Assembly: GCF_018613675.1 (NCBI RefSeq)
Contig: NZ_JAGGPQ010000017.1
Coordinates: 1-64,000, forward strand
DNA length: 64,000 nt
Origin: Arthrobacter sp. ISL-85
GTDB taxonomy: Bacteria; Actinomycetota; Actinomycetes; Actinomycetales; Micrococcaceae
Direction: 5' to 3'
Shown here in pieces: positions 42,355 to 51,449 of the stretch; position 1 is the first letter of the stretch, and every line of letters starts with the position of its first letter. The translations under genes were made by a program, and so were the position numbers. The notes under the pieces are model-generated. The model had not been told where the DNA came from. It made no database searches and saw only the letters and a program-made list of their open reading frames with translations.

Positions 42355-42987
42355 TCAGCCCACCAGCCAGCCCTGCAGCAGCCACCAGATCCCGGCCATC
42401 ACCACGCCGCCGAAGAGCGAACCGGCCACCACCTGGGCCAGGGAATGGGCCCGCAGGACCACCCGTGACCAACTGACCGCCGGGATCAGGAGCAGCAACG
42501 GAGCCCACGCGGCGCCAAGCATCAGCACCACGACGACGGCGGCGCAGGACGCGGCAGCGGCGTGGCCGCTCATCTTCCAGAACGGGCTGACCACGGCCAG
42601 TACCGCGACGCCGCCCACCACCGCCAGGACCATCGCAACGACGCTCGCCGGCGCGTCCACCGCACCCAGCACCAGCAGCCCTACAGCGATGCAGCCCAGC
42701 GCCATCAGCAGCACAGGTGCGCGCTGCTTCCGGTCGCTGACATGGTGGTCCGTGACCTTGCCCAGCCTGACCAGGACCAGCAGCACCACCAGTGGAAGCA
42801 CGCACACGAAGAGGGCTGCCAGCGCTCCGTAGCCGATGGTTCCCGGGAATCCTGCCTGGGCCACGGGGCTGATCAAAAGCTGCAGGGAGACCACCACAGG
42901 GGGCTGGAAGACCTCCGTCAGCCACTTGGCCGCCCGGTTTTTGACCCGGATCGACCCGTTGTTTTCCACCACGTCCGGACTCAGCAC
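42355..42987 (-). CDS. PAP2-superfamily membrane protein with altered catalytic residues
   Basis: A 210-residue protein with six helices in the arrangement of type-2 phosphatidic acid phosphatases. The motifs are partial: motif 1 is KVTDHHVSDRKQR (77-89) without the usual RP; motif 2 is SGH at 140-142; motif 3 is SRVVLRAHSLAQ (174-185), where Arg175 and His181 are kept but the final Asp is Gln185. It might be a lipid or undecaprenyl-phosphate phosphatase with altered chemistry. Starts two bases after the E2 stop, so it may be in the bkd operon. Confidence 0.85.
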   Translation of the reverse strand: MLSPDVVENNGSIRVKNRAAKWLTEVFQPPVVVSLQLLISPVAQAGFPGTIGYGALAALFVCVLPLVVLLVLVRLGKVTDHHVSDRKQRAPVLLMALGCIAVGLLVLGAVDAPASVVAMVLAVVGGVAVLAVVSPFWKMSGHAAAASCAAVVVVLMLGAAWAPLLLLIPAVSWSRVVLRAHSLAQVVAGSLFGGVVMAGIWWLLQGWLVG

Positions 42988-42989
42988 AC

Positions 42990-44447
42990 CTAGTCCAGGA
43001 GGAGCGCCGGCTCTTCCAGGATGGCCGCGACGTCGGCCATGAAGCGGGCTGACAGATCACCATCCACCACGCGGTGGTCGAAGGATCCCCCCAAAGTGGT
43101 GATCCAGCGGGGAATCACCTCTCCGTCCAGGACCCAGGGTTTCTGCTTGATGGTTCCGAAGGCAACGATGGCCACCTCTCCCGGATTGATGATGGGCGTG
43201 CCTGTGTCGATGCCCAGGGCACCGATGTTGGTGATGGTCAGCGTACCGCCCTGCATTTCCGGGGGCTGGGTCTTCCCGGCCCTGGCGGTGGTAGCCAGGT
43301 TGTTCAGGGCCAGCGCGAGTTCCTTGAGGGACAGGTCCTGGGCGTTCTTGATGTTGGGCACCATGAGCCCGCGCGGGGTGGCTGCGGCGATGCCCAGGTT
43401 CATGAAGTGCTTGACCTGGATCTCGGCTGACCCGTCTTCATTGTCCACCCAGGAAGCGTTCACGCTGGGGTTCCTCGCGGCGGCCCAGATGACCGCCTTG
43501 GCCAGGATGAGCAGCGGAGATACCTTGATGCCCTCGAAGTCCCGGGAGGTTTTGAGCCGCTTGACGAATTCCATGGTGCGGCTGGCGTCGACGTCCACGA
43601 AGATGCTGACGTGCGGCGCTGCGAACGCCGATTCCACCATCGCTTTTGCCGTGGCCTTGCGGACGCCCTTGACCGGAATGCGCTCCACGCGCTGGTCCTG
43701 CGGCTTGCCGGCCTTGCCCCAGAAGCCGTCCGCTTTATCCAGCTCGGCGTCGCGCTGCGCCTGGTAGCTGACCAGGTCCTCGCGCGTCACCTCGCCGCGG
43801 GAACCGGTGGCAACGACGTCGGCGAGGTCGATGCCCAGGTCGCGGGCAATCTTGCGGACGGGTGGCTTGGCCAGCACGCGGTTGACCAGGCCCGTGATGG
43901 TGCCGCCAAGGGTTGGCCGGTTGTCGACGGCGGCTGTATGGCCGGCGGTGACCTCGGCGGCCGTGCGGGGCTGGACAGGTTCAACTTCGGGAGCGTTCAC
44001 GGTCACGGCGGCCGCCGGTGCAGTCTTCCGGGGACGGCGCTTGACGGCATCGGCTTTGGGCCCCGAACCCACCAGGGGAGCATTGAACGGGGCACCGGCG
44101 GTGTCCTCCCCTGCGTCCACGGGCAACTTGCCGTAGAGCGGCTGGGCGGGAACATCAGGGGCAGCCTGGGGCGGGCGGACGTCGGCAGGCGTTGGGTCGC
44201 CGGTAATTTCGTCGCTGACGCTGATGATTGCGGTCCCGACGTCGACCGTCACGCCTTCCGCCACCAGCAGTTCGGTGACGGTCCCCGCAAAGGGGGATGG
44301 GAGTTCCACGATCGACTTTGCGGTTTCGATCTCGCAGATGACGTCGTTGATGGCGACGGTATCGCCTGGCTTGACCTTCCAGGAGACGACTTCCGCCTCG
44401 GTGAGGCCCTCGCCGACGTCGGGCAGATTGAACTTGTTCAGGGTCAT
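42990..44447 (-). CDS. bkdC: Branched-chain 2-oxoacid dehydrogenase E2 (dihydrolipoyl acyltransferase)
   Basis: Core of the complex that converts branched-chain 2-oxo acids to acyl-CoA. Lipoyl domain 1-80 with lipoyl Lys44 in IETAKS; Ala/Pro linker; E1/E3-binding domain around 220-255 ([19 protein letters not shown]); catalytic domain to 485 with [11 protein letters not shown] 44447 is preceded by GAGGACACC. It begins 7 bases after the E1beta stop. A pyruvate substrate is possible, but the neighbours favour branched-chain acids. Confidence 0.94.
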   Translation of the reverse strand: MTLNKFNLPDVGEGLTEAEVVSWKVKPGDTVAINDVICEIETAKSIVELPSPFAGTVTELLVAEGVTVDVGTAIISVSDEITGDPTPADVRPPQAAPDVPAQPLYGKLPVDAGEDTAGAPFNAPLVGSGPKADAVKRRPRKTAPAAAVTVNAPEVEPVQPRTAAEVTAGHTAAVDNRPTLGGTITGLVNRVLAKPPVRKIARDLGIDLADVVATGSRGEVTREDLVSYQAQRDAELDKADGFWGKAGKPQDQRVERIPVKGVRKATAKAMVESAFAAPHVSIFVDVDASRTMEFVKRLKTSRDFEGIKVSPLLILAKAVIWAAARNPSVNASWVDNEDGSAEIQVKHFMNLGIAAATPRGLMVPNIKNAQDLSLKELALALNNLATTARAGKTQPPEMQGGTLTITNIGALGIDTGTPIINPGEVAIVAFGTIKQKPWVLDGEVIPRWITTLGGSFDHRVVDGDLSARFMADVAAILEEPALLLD

Positions 44448-44454
44448 GGTGTCC

Positions 44455-45435
44455 TCAGTAGGAGAGGGCGCGGTCCAGCGCCTCCAGGATGCGGTCGATG
44501 TCCGGAAGGTAGTCTTCCTCCACCTTGGCAACGGGGTAGGGCATGTGGAACCCGCCGACGCGGATGACGGGCGCCTCGAGGGAGTGGAACGCCCGCTCGC
44601 TGATCCGGGCCGCGATCTCGCCGCCGATTCCGCCGAACGTGGGGGCTTCGTGCGTCACGATCAGCCGGCCGGTCTTTTGGACCGAGGCGGTGACGGTGTC
44701 GAAGTCGATTGGGGAGATGGACCGGAGGTCGATGACTTCGACGCTCCTGCCGTCCTCCTCCGCAGCGTTGGCGGCCGCCAGCGCCACGGGCACCAGGGGG
44801 CCGTAGGCCACGATGGTGGCATCGGTGCCTTCCCGGAGTACGTGGGCCTTGAACGGATCCTCCGACGGCCCGGGCGTCTCGACATCAACATCGCCCTTGA
44901 GCCAGTAGCGGCGCTTGGGTTCGAAAACGATGACCGGGTCCTGGCACTCCACGGCCTGCTGGATCATCCAGTAGGCGTCGTGGGGGTTGGACGGGGTGAT
45001 GATGCGCAGGCCCGCCGTGTGGGCGAACAGTGCCTCCGGGGATTCTGAGTGGTGTTCAATGGAGCCGATGCCACCGCCGTACGGGATCCGGATGACCACG
45101 GGCACGCTGAGGTTGCCGTTGCTGCGGGCATGGATTTTGGCGAGCTGGGTGGTGATCTGGTTGAAGCCGGGGAAGACGAACCCGTCGAACTGGATCTCGC
45201 AGACCGGGCTGTACCCCCGCAAGGCCAGGCCGATGGCGGTGCCGATAATTCCGGACTCGGCCAGCGGGGTATCCACCACACGGTCCGGGCCGAACTCGCC
45301 GATCAGTCCGTCGGTCACCCGGTAGACGCCGCCCAGGGGCCCGATGTCCTCGCCCATCAGCAGCGATTTGGGATTGGCGGCCAGGGTGGCGCGAAGGCCC
45401 TCGTTGATGGCCTTCGCGATGGTCATGGTGGTCAT
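44455..45435 (-). CDS. bkdB: 2-oxoacid dehydrogenase E1 component, beta subunit
   Basis: A 326-residue transketolase-like subunit that with E1alpha binds thiamine diphosphate and decarboxylates the oxo acid. Motifs: [18 protein letters not shown] and the C-terminal TK_C domain with [11 protein letters not shown] and [15 protein letters not shown]. Its start shares a base with the E1alpha stop (TGATG), so translation is coupled. Confidence 0.94.
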   Translation of the reverse strand: MTTMTIAKAINEGLRATLAANPKSLLMGEDIGPLGGVYRVTDGLIGEFGPDRVVDTPLAESGIIGTAIGLALRGYSPVCEIQFDGFVFPGFNQITTQLAKIHARSNGNLSVPVVIRIPYGGGIGSIEHHSESPEALFAHTAGLRIITPSNPHDAYWMIQQAVECQDPVIVFEPKRRYWLKGDVDVETPGPSEDPFKAHVLREGTDATIVAYGPLVPVALAAANAAEEDGRSVEVIDLRSISPIDFDTVTASVQKTGRLIVTHEAPTFGGIGGEIAARISERAFHSLEAPVIRVGGFHMPYPVAKVEEDYLPDIDRILEALDRALSY

Positions 45436-46667
45436 CAGTGGCCTGCCTCCTCTACCTGCCCGGCGTACTCTTCCCCGCCGGCGAATCCTGCGCTGTATTC
45501 CTCGAACCACGCCAGTTCCTCGGCCACCAGCGGGTGGGCCTCCTTGTAGACGTTGGCGAAGGCCTGCCGGATATCCGGGTCTTCAAGATCGTGGGCGGTG
45601 CGCCGGACGTAGGCGGCCAGCTCGTCGCCGTCTGCCTTGACCTTGGCGAAGTAGGCATCGTCCGCCAGGCCCTCGGCCCTCAGGTACTTCTCCAGCCGTG
45701 CCAGGGGATCCTTGGCGCGCCAGGCATCCTCCTCCGAAGACTGCCGGTACTTGGTGGGATCGTCGGCAGTAGTGTGGGCCCCCACCCGGTAGGTGAAAGC
45801 TTCGATGAGGACCGGCCCCTTACCTTGGCGGGCGTGCTCCAGCGCCCACTCGGTGACGGCGTGCACGGCGATGACGTCATTGCCGTCCACGCGGATGCCG
45901 GGGAAGCCGTAGCCCTTGGCGCGGTTGGAGAGCGGTACGCGGGACTGGACGTTGGTGGGCACGGAGATGGCCCAGTGGTTGTTCTGGCAGAAGAACACCA
46001 CAGGAGCTTTGTAGGAGGAAGCGAAGACCATGGATTCATGGACGTCGCCCTCCGAGCTGGCGCCGTCGCCGAAGTAGGCGATGACGGCGGCATCCGGCTG
46101 CTTGCCTGCTGCATCCGACGCGGCCGCTAGCTTCTGGTCGCGCTGGATTCCCATGGCGTAGCCCACGGCGTGAAGGGTCTGCGCGGCCAGGACCAGCGTG
46201 TACAGGTGGAAGTTGGTGTCCTTGGGGTTCCAGCCGCCATTGGAAACACCACGGAACTGGCGCAGGAGTTCAGCCAGGTCCACGTTCCGGGTAAGGGCAA
46301 CCCCGTGCTCCCGGTAGGTGGGGAAGATGTAGTCCTGCGGCTGGCTGGCCCTGCCCGAGCCGATTTGCGCTGCTTCCTGCCCGGTCAGCGGTGGCCACAG
46401 TGCCAGTTGGCCCTGGCGCTGGAGGGCGGTCGCCTCGACGTCGAACCGCCGGATGGCGGCCATGTCGGCGTACAGGCCACGGAGGTCCTCCGGGGTGAGT
46501 TTGTCCGCGTAGTCGCTGAAGACCGGATCAGTGCCCAGCTTCCCGTCAGGGCCGAGCAACTGCACCATTTGGGCAGCGGGCTCGCCCAAGACGGCTTCAG
46601 CATCAGCTTCCCGCTGGTCGTCTACCGCTGTTCCGTCGAACTCGGTGGAAGGCAGATGAGTGCCCAT
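45435..46667 (-). CDS. bkdA: 2-oxoacid dehydrogenase E1 component, alpha subunit
   Basis: A 410-residue subunit with the thiamine-diphosphate motif GDGASSEGDVHE...N near the middle (AYFGDGASSEGD, then NNHWAIS) and the phosphorylation-loop equivalent YRVGAHTTADDPTKYR. ATG 46667 has AAGGAG upstream. First gene of bkdA-bkdB-bkdC; E3 (lipoamide dehydrogenase) is not in this window. A palindrome and the aminotransferase gene lie upstream. Confidence 0.94.
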   Translation of the reverse strand: MGTHLPSTEFDGTAVDDQREADAEAVLGEPAAQMVQLLGPDGKLGTDPVFSDYADKLTPEDLRGLYADMAAIRRFDVEATALQRQGQLALWPPLTGQEAAQIGSGRASQPQDYIFPTYREHGVALTRNVDLAELLRQFRGVSNGGWNPKDTNFHLYTLVLAAQTLHAVGYAMGIQRDQKLAAASDAAGKQPDAAVIAYFGDGASSEGDVHESMVFASSYKAPVVFFCQNNHWAISVPTNVQSRVPLSNRAKGYGFPGIRVDGNDVIAVHAVTEWALEHARQGKGPVLIEAFTYRVGAHTTADDPTKYRQSSEEDAWRAKDPLARLEKYLRAEGLADDAYFAKVKADGDELAAYVRRTAHDLEDPDIRQAFANVYKEAHPLVAEELAWFEEYSAGFAGGEEYAGQVEEAGH

Positions 46668-46730
46668 ACCGTTCTCCTTGCTTGCCGCATCCGGATGCAA
46701 TGCAATGTCGCTGGGATATATGCCGCACGA

Positions 46731-46742
46731 GGAATACATTCC
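46731..46742. promoter_or_regulatory. Palindrome GGAATACATTCC upstream of bkdA
   Basis: A perfect 12-base palindrome 64 bases before the bkdA start, flanked by ATGCCG and CGGCAT arms (46720-46754) that widen it. It could bind an Lrp/BkdR-type regulator; no such gene is adjacent. Confidence 0.45.
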
Positions 46743-46815
46743 CGGCACGGCATACATTGGCTTATTGATCCTAACTTTATCTTCGGTAAGTAGCAGGAGG
46801 GCTACTTGTTAAGTG

Positions 46816-47934
46816 CTAGGAAGTTGCCGGTGCCTTTGTATAGTCGGCACACAATTGGAGGAACCGGGTGTTGGCCTCGGGTTCCCCGATACTGACCCGT
46901 ACGCCTTCTCCCGCGAACGCCCGGACGGAGAGCGCGCGTGTCCCTGCCATCTCCGCGAAGGCCGCACTTTCAGCACCAAGGGCAAGCCAGACGAAGTTGC
47001 CTTGGGCATCAGGGATGGCCCAGCCGAGGTCCCGGAGCCCGGCGGTCAACCGCGCCCGCTCGTCCACGAGCTTTTGTACCCTTTCCACAACCTGCCCGTA
47101 ATTATCCAGGGAAACAATTGCTGCCTTTTCAGCTATCTGGGATACGGCGAAGGGGGTTGCGGCAACCCGCAGGTACTGAGTCAGTTCGGGGTGGGAGACG
47201 CTGTAGCCAACCCGGAGCCCTGCAAGGCCATGCGCTTTGGAAAAGGTCCGGAGCACCACCACGTTGGGGTATTTCCGGTAAAGGTCGATCCCGTCCACGG
47301 CGTCCCCGGCCCGCACAAACTCCTGGTAGGCCTCATCGATGACCACCACCACGTCTGCCGGAATGGATCGGATAAAAGCTTCGGTTTCGCCAGCGGTAAG
47401 GGCCGGGCCGGTGGGATTGTTGGGCGTGCAGAGCAGGATGACTTTGGTGCGCGCGCTTACGGCGGCGGCCATGGCGTCCAGGTCATGGCGCCCGTCGGCG
47501 GTCACCGGGATGCGAACGCTCTCGGCGCCTGCCAAACCCACACTTATGGGGTACGCCTCGAAGGAGCGCCACGCATAGATGACTTCGTCCGCCTTGCCGT
47601 CCTCGTTCTGGCCGGCAAAGGCGGCCAGAATCTGGTTCAGGGCGCCCAGACTTCCCGCTCCGGTGACGATGTCGGCGGCCGGTACGCCCAGGAACTCCGC
47701 GAGCGCCGCGCGGAGCTTGCTGCTCAGCGGGTCCGGGTACCGGTTGAAGTCTGTTTGGCCGGCTATGGCCTCAAGCACGGCCGGGATGGGCGGCAGCGGG
47801 TTTTCGTTGGAGGAGAGCTTGTAGCTGGCAAGACCGCTGACGGCGGCCGGCGGTTTTCCTGCCGCGTAGCGGGGCAGGCGGTCCAGCACCGGGCGCGGTG
47901 CGATCCCGCCCGCCCTGGTATCAGATGAAGTCAT
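46816..47934 (-). CDS. Histidinol-phosphate/aromatic aminotransferase
   Basis: A 372-residue fold-type-I aminotransferase of the HisC group. PLP marks: SSNENPLPP near 42, PNNPTG 171-176, Asp200 and Tyr203 in VIDEAYQEF, Lys233 in TFSKAHGLAGLR and the Arg near 345. Its position ahead of the branched-chain dehydrogenase operon suggests aromatic or branched-chain amino acid transamination (Pat-like) rather than histidine synthesis. ATG 47934 has GGAG two bases upstream; the open frame to 48192 is not protein-like. Confidence 0.88.
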   Translation of the reverse strand: MTSSDTRAGGIAPRPVLDRLPRYAAGKPPAAVSGLASYKLSSNENPLPPIPAVLEAIAGQTDFNRYPDPLSSKLRAALAEFLGVPAADIVTGAGSLGALNQILAAFAGQNEDGKADEVIYAWRSFEAYPISVGLAGAESVRIPVTADGRHDLDAMAAAVSARTKVILLCTPNNPTGPALTAGETEAFIRSIPADVVVVIDEAYQEFVRAGDAVDGIDLYRKYPNVVVLRTFSKAHGLAGLRVGYSVSHPELTQYLRVAATPFAVSQIAEKAAIVSLDNYGQVVERVQKLVDERARLTAGLRDLGWAIPDAQGNFVWLALGAESAAFAEMAGTRALSVRAFAGEGVRVSIGEPEANTRFLQLCADYTKAPATS

Positions 47935-48043
47935 GGCTCCTAGCCTACGTCCAAGCCCCCATGGGAATCCGGGGAGCGAACCGCCAAACACATCAGGTCT
48001 AACCGCCATCCACCCACGAGGGAAGGTATGGAAGCATGGTGCC

Positions 48044-48469
48044 ATGGGTTCATTCATCCTTCGGGTCATCGTCAATGCCGCAGCCCTTTGGGTGGCCAGC
48101 TGGATCCTGCCGGGAATGGACATCTCGAGCACGGCGGCATCTGATGTTGTGGCCAGGACCGGCATTTCGCAGGACACCGGGACCGTCGGCATTATCCTGG
48201 CCTACCTCTTTATCGGCCTCATTTTCGGCGTGGTCAACGCCTTCGTGCGGCCGCTGGTACGGCTCCTCGCGCTTCCCATTACCGTCCTGACACTTGGCCT
48301 GTTCGCCATCGTCATCAATGCCGCCATGCTTTACCTGACGGCCTGGATCAGCAGCTACACGCCGGTGCACCTCACCATCGATTCCTTCTTCTGGACTGCG
48401 CTCCTGGCCGCGATCATCATCTCCCTGGTGTCACTGGTGGCGGGTTTGCTGCCGGGCGGCAGGCGCTGA
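48044..48469 (+). CDS. Phage holin family membrane protein (DUF-type)
   Basis: A 141-residue protein with four hydrophobic helices and a GGRR tail. VNAFVRPLVRLLALPITVLTLGLFAIVINAAMLYLTAW (here cited in parts) matches Phage_holin_4 family proteins, which are widespread chromosomal membrane proteins and not proof of a prophage. Start ATG 48044; divergent from hisC-like gene. Confidence 0.83.
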   Translation: MGSFILRVIVNAAALWVASWILPGMDISSTAASDVVARTGISQDTGTVGIILAYLFIGLIFGVVNAFVRPLVRLLALPITVLTLGLFAIVINAAMLYLTAWISSYTPVHLTIDSFFWTALLAAIIISLVSLVAGLLPGGRR

Positions 48470-48695
48470 CTTCCCGGAACCGTTGCCTCCCTGTCGAGTA
48501 GGCCCTCCCTCCCAGGAAGCCCTCCCACCCAAGTAGCAGGGTGGCAGTGGGCAGGTACCCTTAGGTGCCGTTCCCCGGAACAGCAGCAAAAACTTCAGTA
48601 CCCACCACCCATGACCCCTCCCGGACCAGCCGCTTAGGCTGCAAATCGGGCCCCAAAAGGCCCCTTGCTGTCAGTTCCGGAAAACGGGGGCCCAA

Positions 48696-49604
48696 ATGAA
48701 GCCCATAAAATTGCTGCTCGCTGCCTGCCTGCTTTTTACCTTGCAGGCCAGCCCCGCGCACGCAGATACAGAGCCGACGCCGCTGAGCTCCGTTGGGCTG
48801 GGCAACGACATTTCGTGGCCTCAGTGCGGGCGGGTTCTTCCCGCGCCCCCGGCCTTCGCGATCGTGGGCGTGAACGGGGGACGGCCGGACACGGTTAACC
48901 CGTGCCTGGCTTCTCAACTGGCGTGGGCGGACCAGACCGCGGACGGAACCGCCGGCACACCGGCGGCGGTCTACGTCAATACCGCCGCAACGGGACCTGT
49001 GCCGTCCATGTGGTGGCCGGCAGACAACACCTACGGGGGCGCTGATGTCACCAACCCCTATGGTAGGTGCGACGACGCCGCGTCTCCGGCCTGCGCCTAC
49101 GTGCACGGCTACGGCATGGCCGCCACTGCCGCCGATGTCCTGCAGGAAACCGGGCACAGTGTGGCACACCGTATGTGGTGGCTCGATGTCGAGTTCGGAA
49201 ACAGCTGGTTATGGGACAGGACAGTCAATGCAGCCGAGCTGGAGGGCATGACGGCGTATCTGCAGGGCGCCGGAGCAGAAGTGGGCATCTACTCCACGGG
49301 GTACCAATTCAGCCAGATTGTGGGCGACGTCGGTCCCGGCAGCAATCTCTACAGACTTCAAAACTGGCTGGCGGGCGCCTATTCCGCAGAGTCAGCACAG
49401 GAGTATTGCGGGGGCGCCCCCTTGACGCCAGGCGGAACTGTCACCACGACACAGTTCACGGAAAACGACCTCGACTACAACTACCGGTGCCCCGCCGCCA
49501 CCGCCCCGGCACCGGCTCCACAGCCCACTCCGCAGCCCACGCCACCACCGGAAAAGACTCGCTCGAATCTCTACGCTGAACTGCACGCCGCCCAGATTTC
49601 ATGA
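48696..49604 (+). CDS. Secreted GH25-like hypothetical protein
   Basis: A 302-residue exported protein: signal peptide ending near AHA-D, a TIM-barrel-like core with GNDISWPQCG near residue 37, AAVYVNTAATGP, MWWLDVE and GIYSTGYQF, as in actinobacterial GH25/DUF1906-type proteins, then a Pro/Gln/Ala-rich linker and a short C-terminal tail. Acidic residues of a lysozyme-type active site (D...E) are present in DISW and LDVE but catalysis is unproven. The 226-base region before it holds no clear gene or riboswitch. Confidence 0.75.
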   Translation: MKPIKLLLAACLLFTLQASPAHADTEPTPLSSVGLGNDISWPQCGRVLPAPPAFAIVGVNGGRPDTVNPCLASQLAWADQTADGTAGTPAAVYVNTAATGPVPSMWWPADNTYGGADVTNPYGRCDDAASPACAYVHGYGMAATAADVLQETGHSVAHRMWWLDVEFGNSWLWDRTVNAAELEGMTAYLQGAGAEVGIYSTGYQFSQIVGDVGPGSNLYRLQNWLAGAYSAESAQEYCGGAPLTPGGTVTTTQFTENDLDYNYRCPAATAPAPAPQPTPQPTPPPEKTRSNLYAELHAAQIS

Positions 49605-49634
49605 GTCCTGCAAAGGGCGGGGACAAACGCCGAT

Positions 49635-50981
49635 TCACTTGGCACCCGGTTGCGCTTGCCCCGAAAAGGGATCCCTCCGGTCCATCCGAGGAGTGGGTGG
49701 TGAAGGCTTAGACAAGGAAAAGCGGGTGGCAACAGCAGCACCGCCGGTTCCCAAGACCCCACCCAGCACGGCGGTGGACTGCACCAGGGACGGATCCTTG
49801 CTGGCGCCCACCAGGCGCGCCGCATCCTCATAGCCAGTGAGGCGGTGTCCAGGCCCCAGGCCTGCATCTTCTCCCCCGCGCACGTAAAGGTCATCAGTCA
49901 CGGTCACGGTGACTTGATTCCGGGCGTCCTGGTTCGGTAGTCCATCACTGCCCGGCACCCAGTCCGTGCGGTGTTCCAGGTGCAGTGTGCTGACCTCCGG
50001 CGGAGGCGTTATGCGGGAAACGGGTGACCCGGCAGTCAGGACATATTTCATGCGGTACTCCCTGAGGAAGTCCTCATCTGCCGCCAGATTCATGGCGTGG
50101 ATACCGCCCTGGCTGTATCCCACGGCCACCACGTCCGCTCCCGGTTCCGCGCCGGCAGCCCGGAGGGCCTGGAGAACGGCGGCATTCACCTGCTCCGAAT
50201 TGCTGCCCATCCCGTCAACAATGCCGGAAAGATCGAAAGGATTCGTGCCTTCGTCGGCGTCGTTCACCTGCGTCCCGGGAACCACCACGATGTATGCCCT
50301 GCCGCCACTGGTGTCCACCTCGATGATTTCGATGTAGCCGCTGCCCCGCTCCTCGATCAGCCTGACCCGCTCCAGCAGCCCGGCAGGAGTGGCGTCGAGA
50401 TCGATGGGCATACTTTCTTCCCGACTGACCGTCACCGGACCGGGGCGCAGCGAGGGGATGAGCAAGCCAACCCCCGGTTTGATCATGGGAAGGACCGCCA
50501 CGGCATTGCCCAGCAGCGATTCAGTGGCATCACCGTTGAGGAAGCCTGTGCGCCAAAAGTCGACGTGCTTCTGAAGCTCGACCGCTGGTTTCGATAGGCC
50601 GGGCATCCACTGCATGTGGGCAGTGGATTCGGCCACCTCGTAATCCCACCTGCAACTGCGCACCTGCCCGCTGATCCGCTGCAGTTCCTTGCGCACTTTC
50701 TGGACCGCATCCCGTGCCTCCCCGACAGCAATAAGCGCGGCTGTTCCCGTGGAGCGGGGTTGATTCTGGTACGAACCAAGCTCCTGCCAGGCGCCGAAAA
50801 GCTCCGACTCGACGGCGCCGAGCCGTCCGGCGAGTCCATCAAGCTTCGCGGCTCCCGCCTCCAGTTCCTCCAGCTGAACGGTTATGCCGCCCACGCCTCC
50901 GGAAATTGTCAGGATGCCATCCGGGGGTGGCGGCGCAACATGGAGGGGACCGCCTGATCCGGAGGGGGTCGCGTCAGCCAT
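49635..50981 (-). CDS. Hydrolase with N-terminal WXG/LXG-like helical domain
   Basis: A 448-residue protein. Residues about 30-125 are long amphipathic helices of the WXG100/LXG type; residues 190-440 are an alpha/beta hydrolase with nucleophile Ser290 in GYSQGG, a probable acid in HRTDWVPG (Asp340) and His in GLGPGHRLTG. There is no Sec signal, so secretion, if any, would use a type VII route. It starts directly at the stop of the small WXG-like gene, with which it forms a two-gene operon. Target is unknown; a lipase/esterase activity is likely. Confidence 0.8.
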   Translation of the reverse strand: MADATPSGSGGPLHVAPPPPDGILTISGGVGGITVQLEELEAGAAKLDGLAGRLGAVESELFGAWQELGSYQNQPRSTGTAALIAVGEARDAVQKVRKELQRISGQVRSCRWDYEVAESTAHMQWMPGLSKPAVELQKHVDFWRTGFLNGDATESLLGNAVAVLPMIKPGVGLLIPSLRPGPVTVSREESMPIDLDATPAGLLERVRLIEERGSGYIEIIEVDTSGGRAYIVVVPGTQVNDADEGTNPFDLSGIVDGMGSNSEQVNAAVLQALRAAGAEPGADVVAVGYSQGGIHAMNLAADEDFLREYRMKYVLTAGSPVSRITPPPEVSTLHLEHRTDWVPGSDGLPNQDARNQVTVTVTDDLYVRGGEDAGLGPGHRLTGYEDAARLVGASKDPSLVQSTAVLGGVLGTGGAAVATRFSLSKPSPPTPRMDRRDPFSGQAQPGAK

Positions 50982-51283
50982 CAGATCCGTCCGTCAGCCG
51001 AACAATCAGCTGTCAGTGCTGCGCGCGCGTGGACGGCCACTGCCGCGGAAGCCTCCCGGATCCGGTCCAGCGCGCGCCGTACCGCCACCGCCTGCAGGCT
51101 CACGGAATCACGGTATGCCTGTCCAGCCGGTGATTCCCAGTCCACCAACTGAATTGCGTGGAATCCCGCCAGAACCTCTTCAGTCCTGTCGGAACACTGC
51201 GCCACCTTTCTGCCCACCTCCTGGACTCCAAGGCTGGCGCCCAGCCCGCTACCCCATATCCCGTCCATCGGATCGTTCCCCAT
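50981..51283 (-). CDS. WXG100-like small protein
   Basis: A 100-residue helical-hairpin protein with the W-x4-G type turn WESPAGQAYRD at 49-59 between two helices, as in WXG100/ESAT-6-like proteins. The stop and the start of the hydrolase gene share a base at 50981. It could be a chaperone or secretion partner of the hydrolase. No ESX core genes (EccC etc.) are seen. Confidence 0.75.
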   Translation of the reverse strand: MGNDPMDGIWGSGLGASLGVQEVGRKVAQCSDRTEEVLAGFHAIQLVDWESPAGQAYRDSVSLQAVAVRRALDRIREASAAVAVHARAALTADCSADGRI

Positions 51284-51449
51284 GCCAGCTTCCCCTCACA
51301 GCCTCCCCGGCCGGATAACCGGCCCACCTTTGCCGCTCCCCACGCTAGGCAGGCGCCCGTACCCGGGTAAGCGCCGCCGTCGGCTATGTGGACAAGTAAC
51401 CTGGACGGCGCACTTAAGCCGCCGACAGACTTCATGAAAGAATCAACAC

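Noticed and set aside
48044-48469. Prophage evidence from the holin-family gene
   Set aside because: This family is common on chromosomes and no phage genes surround it.
48470-48695. c-di-AMP riboswitch before the secreted protein
   Set aside because: The conserved core of the ydaO class was not found; I see no structured RNA here.
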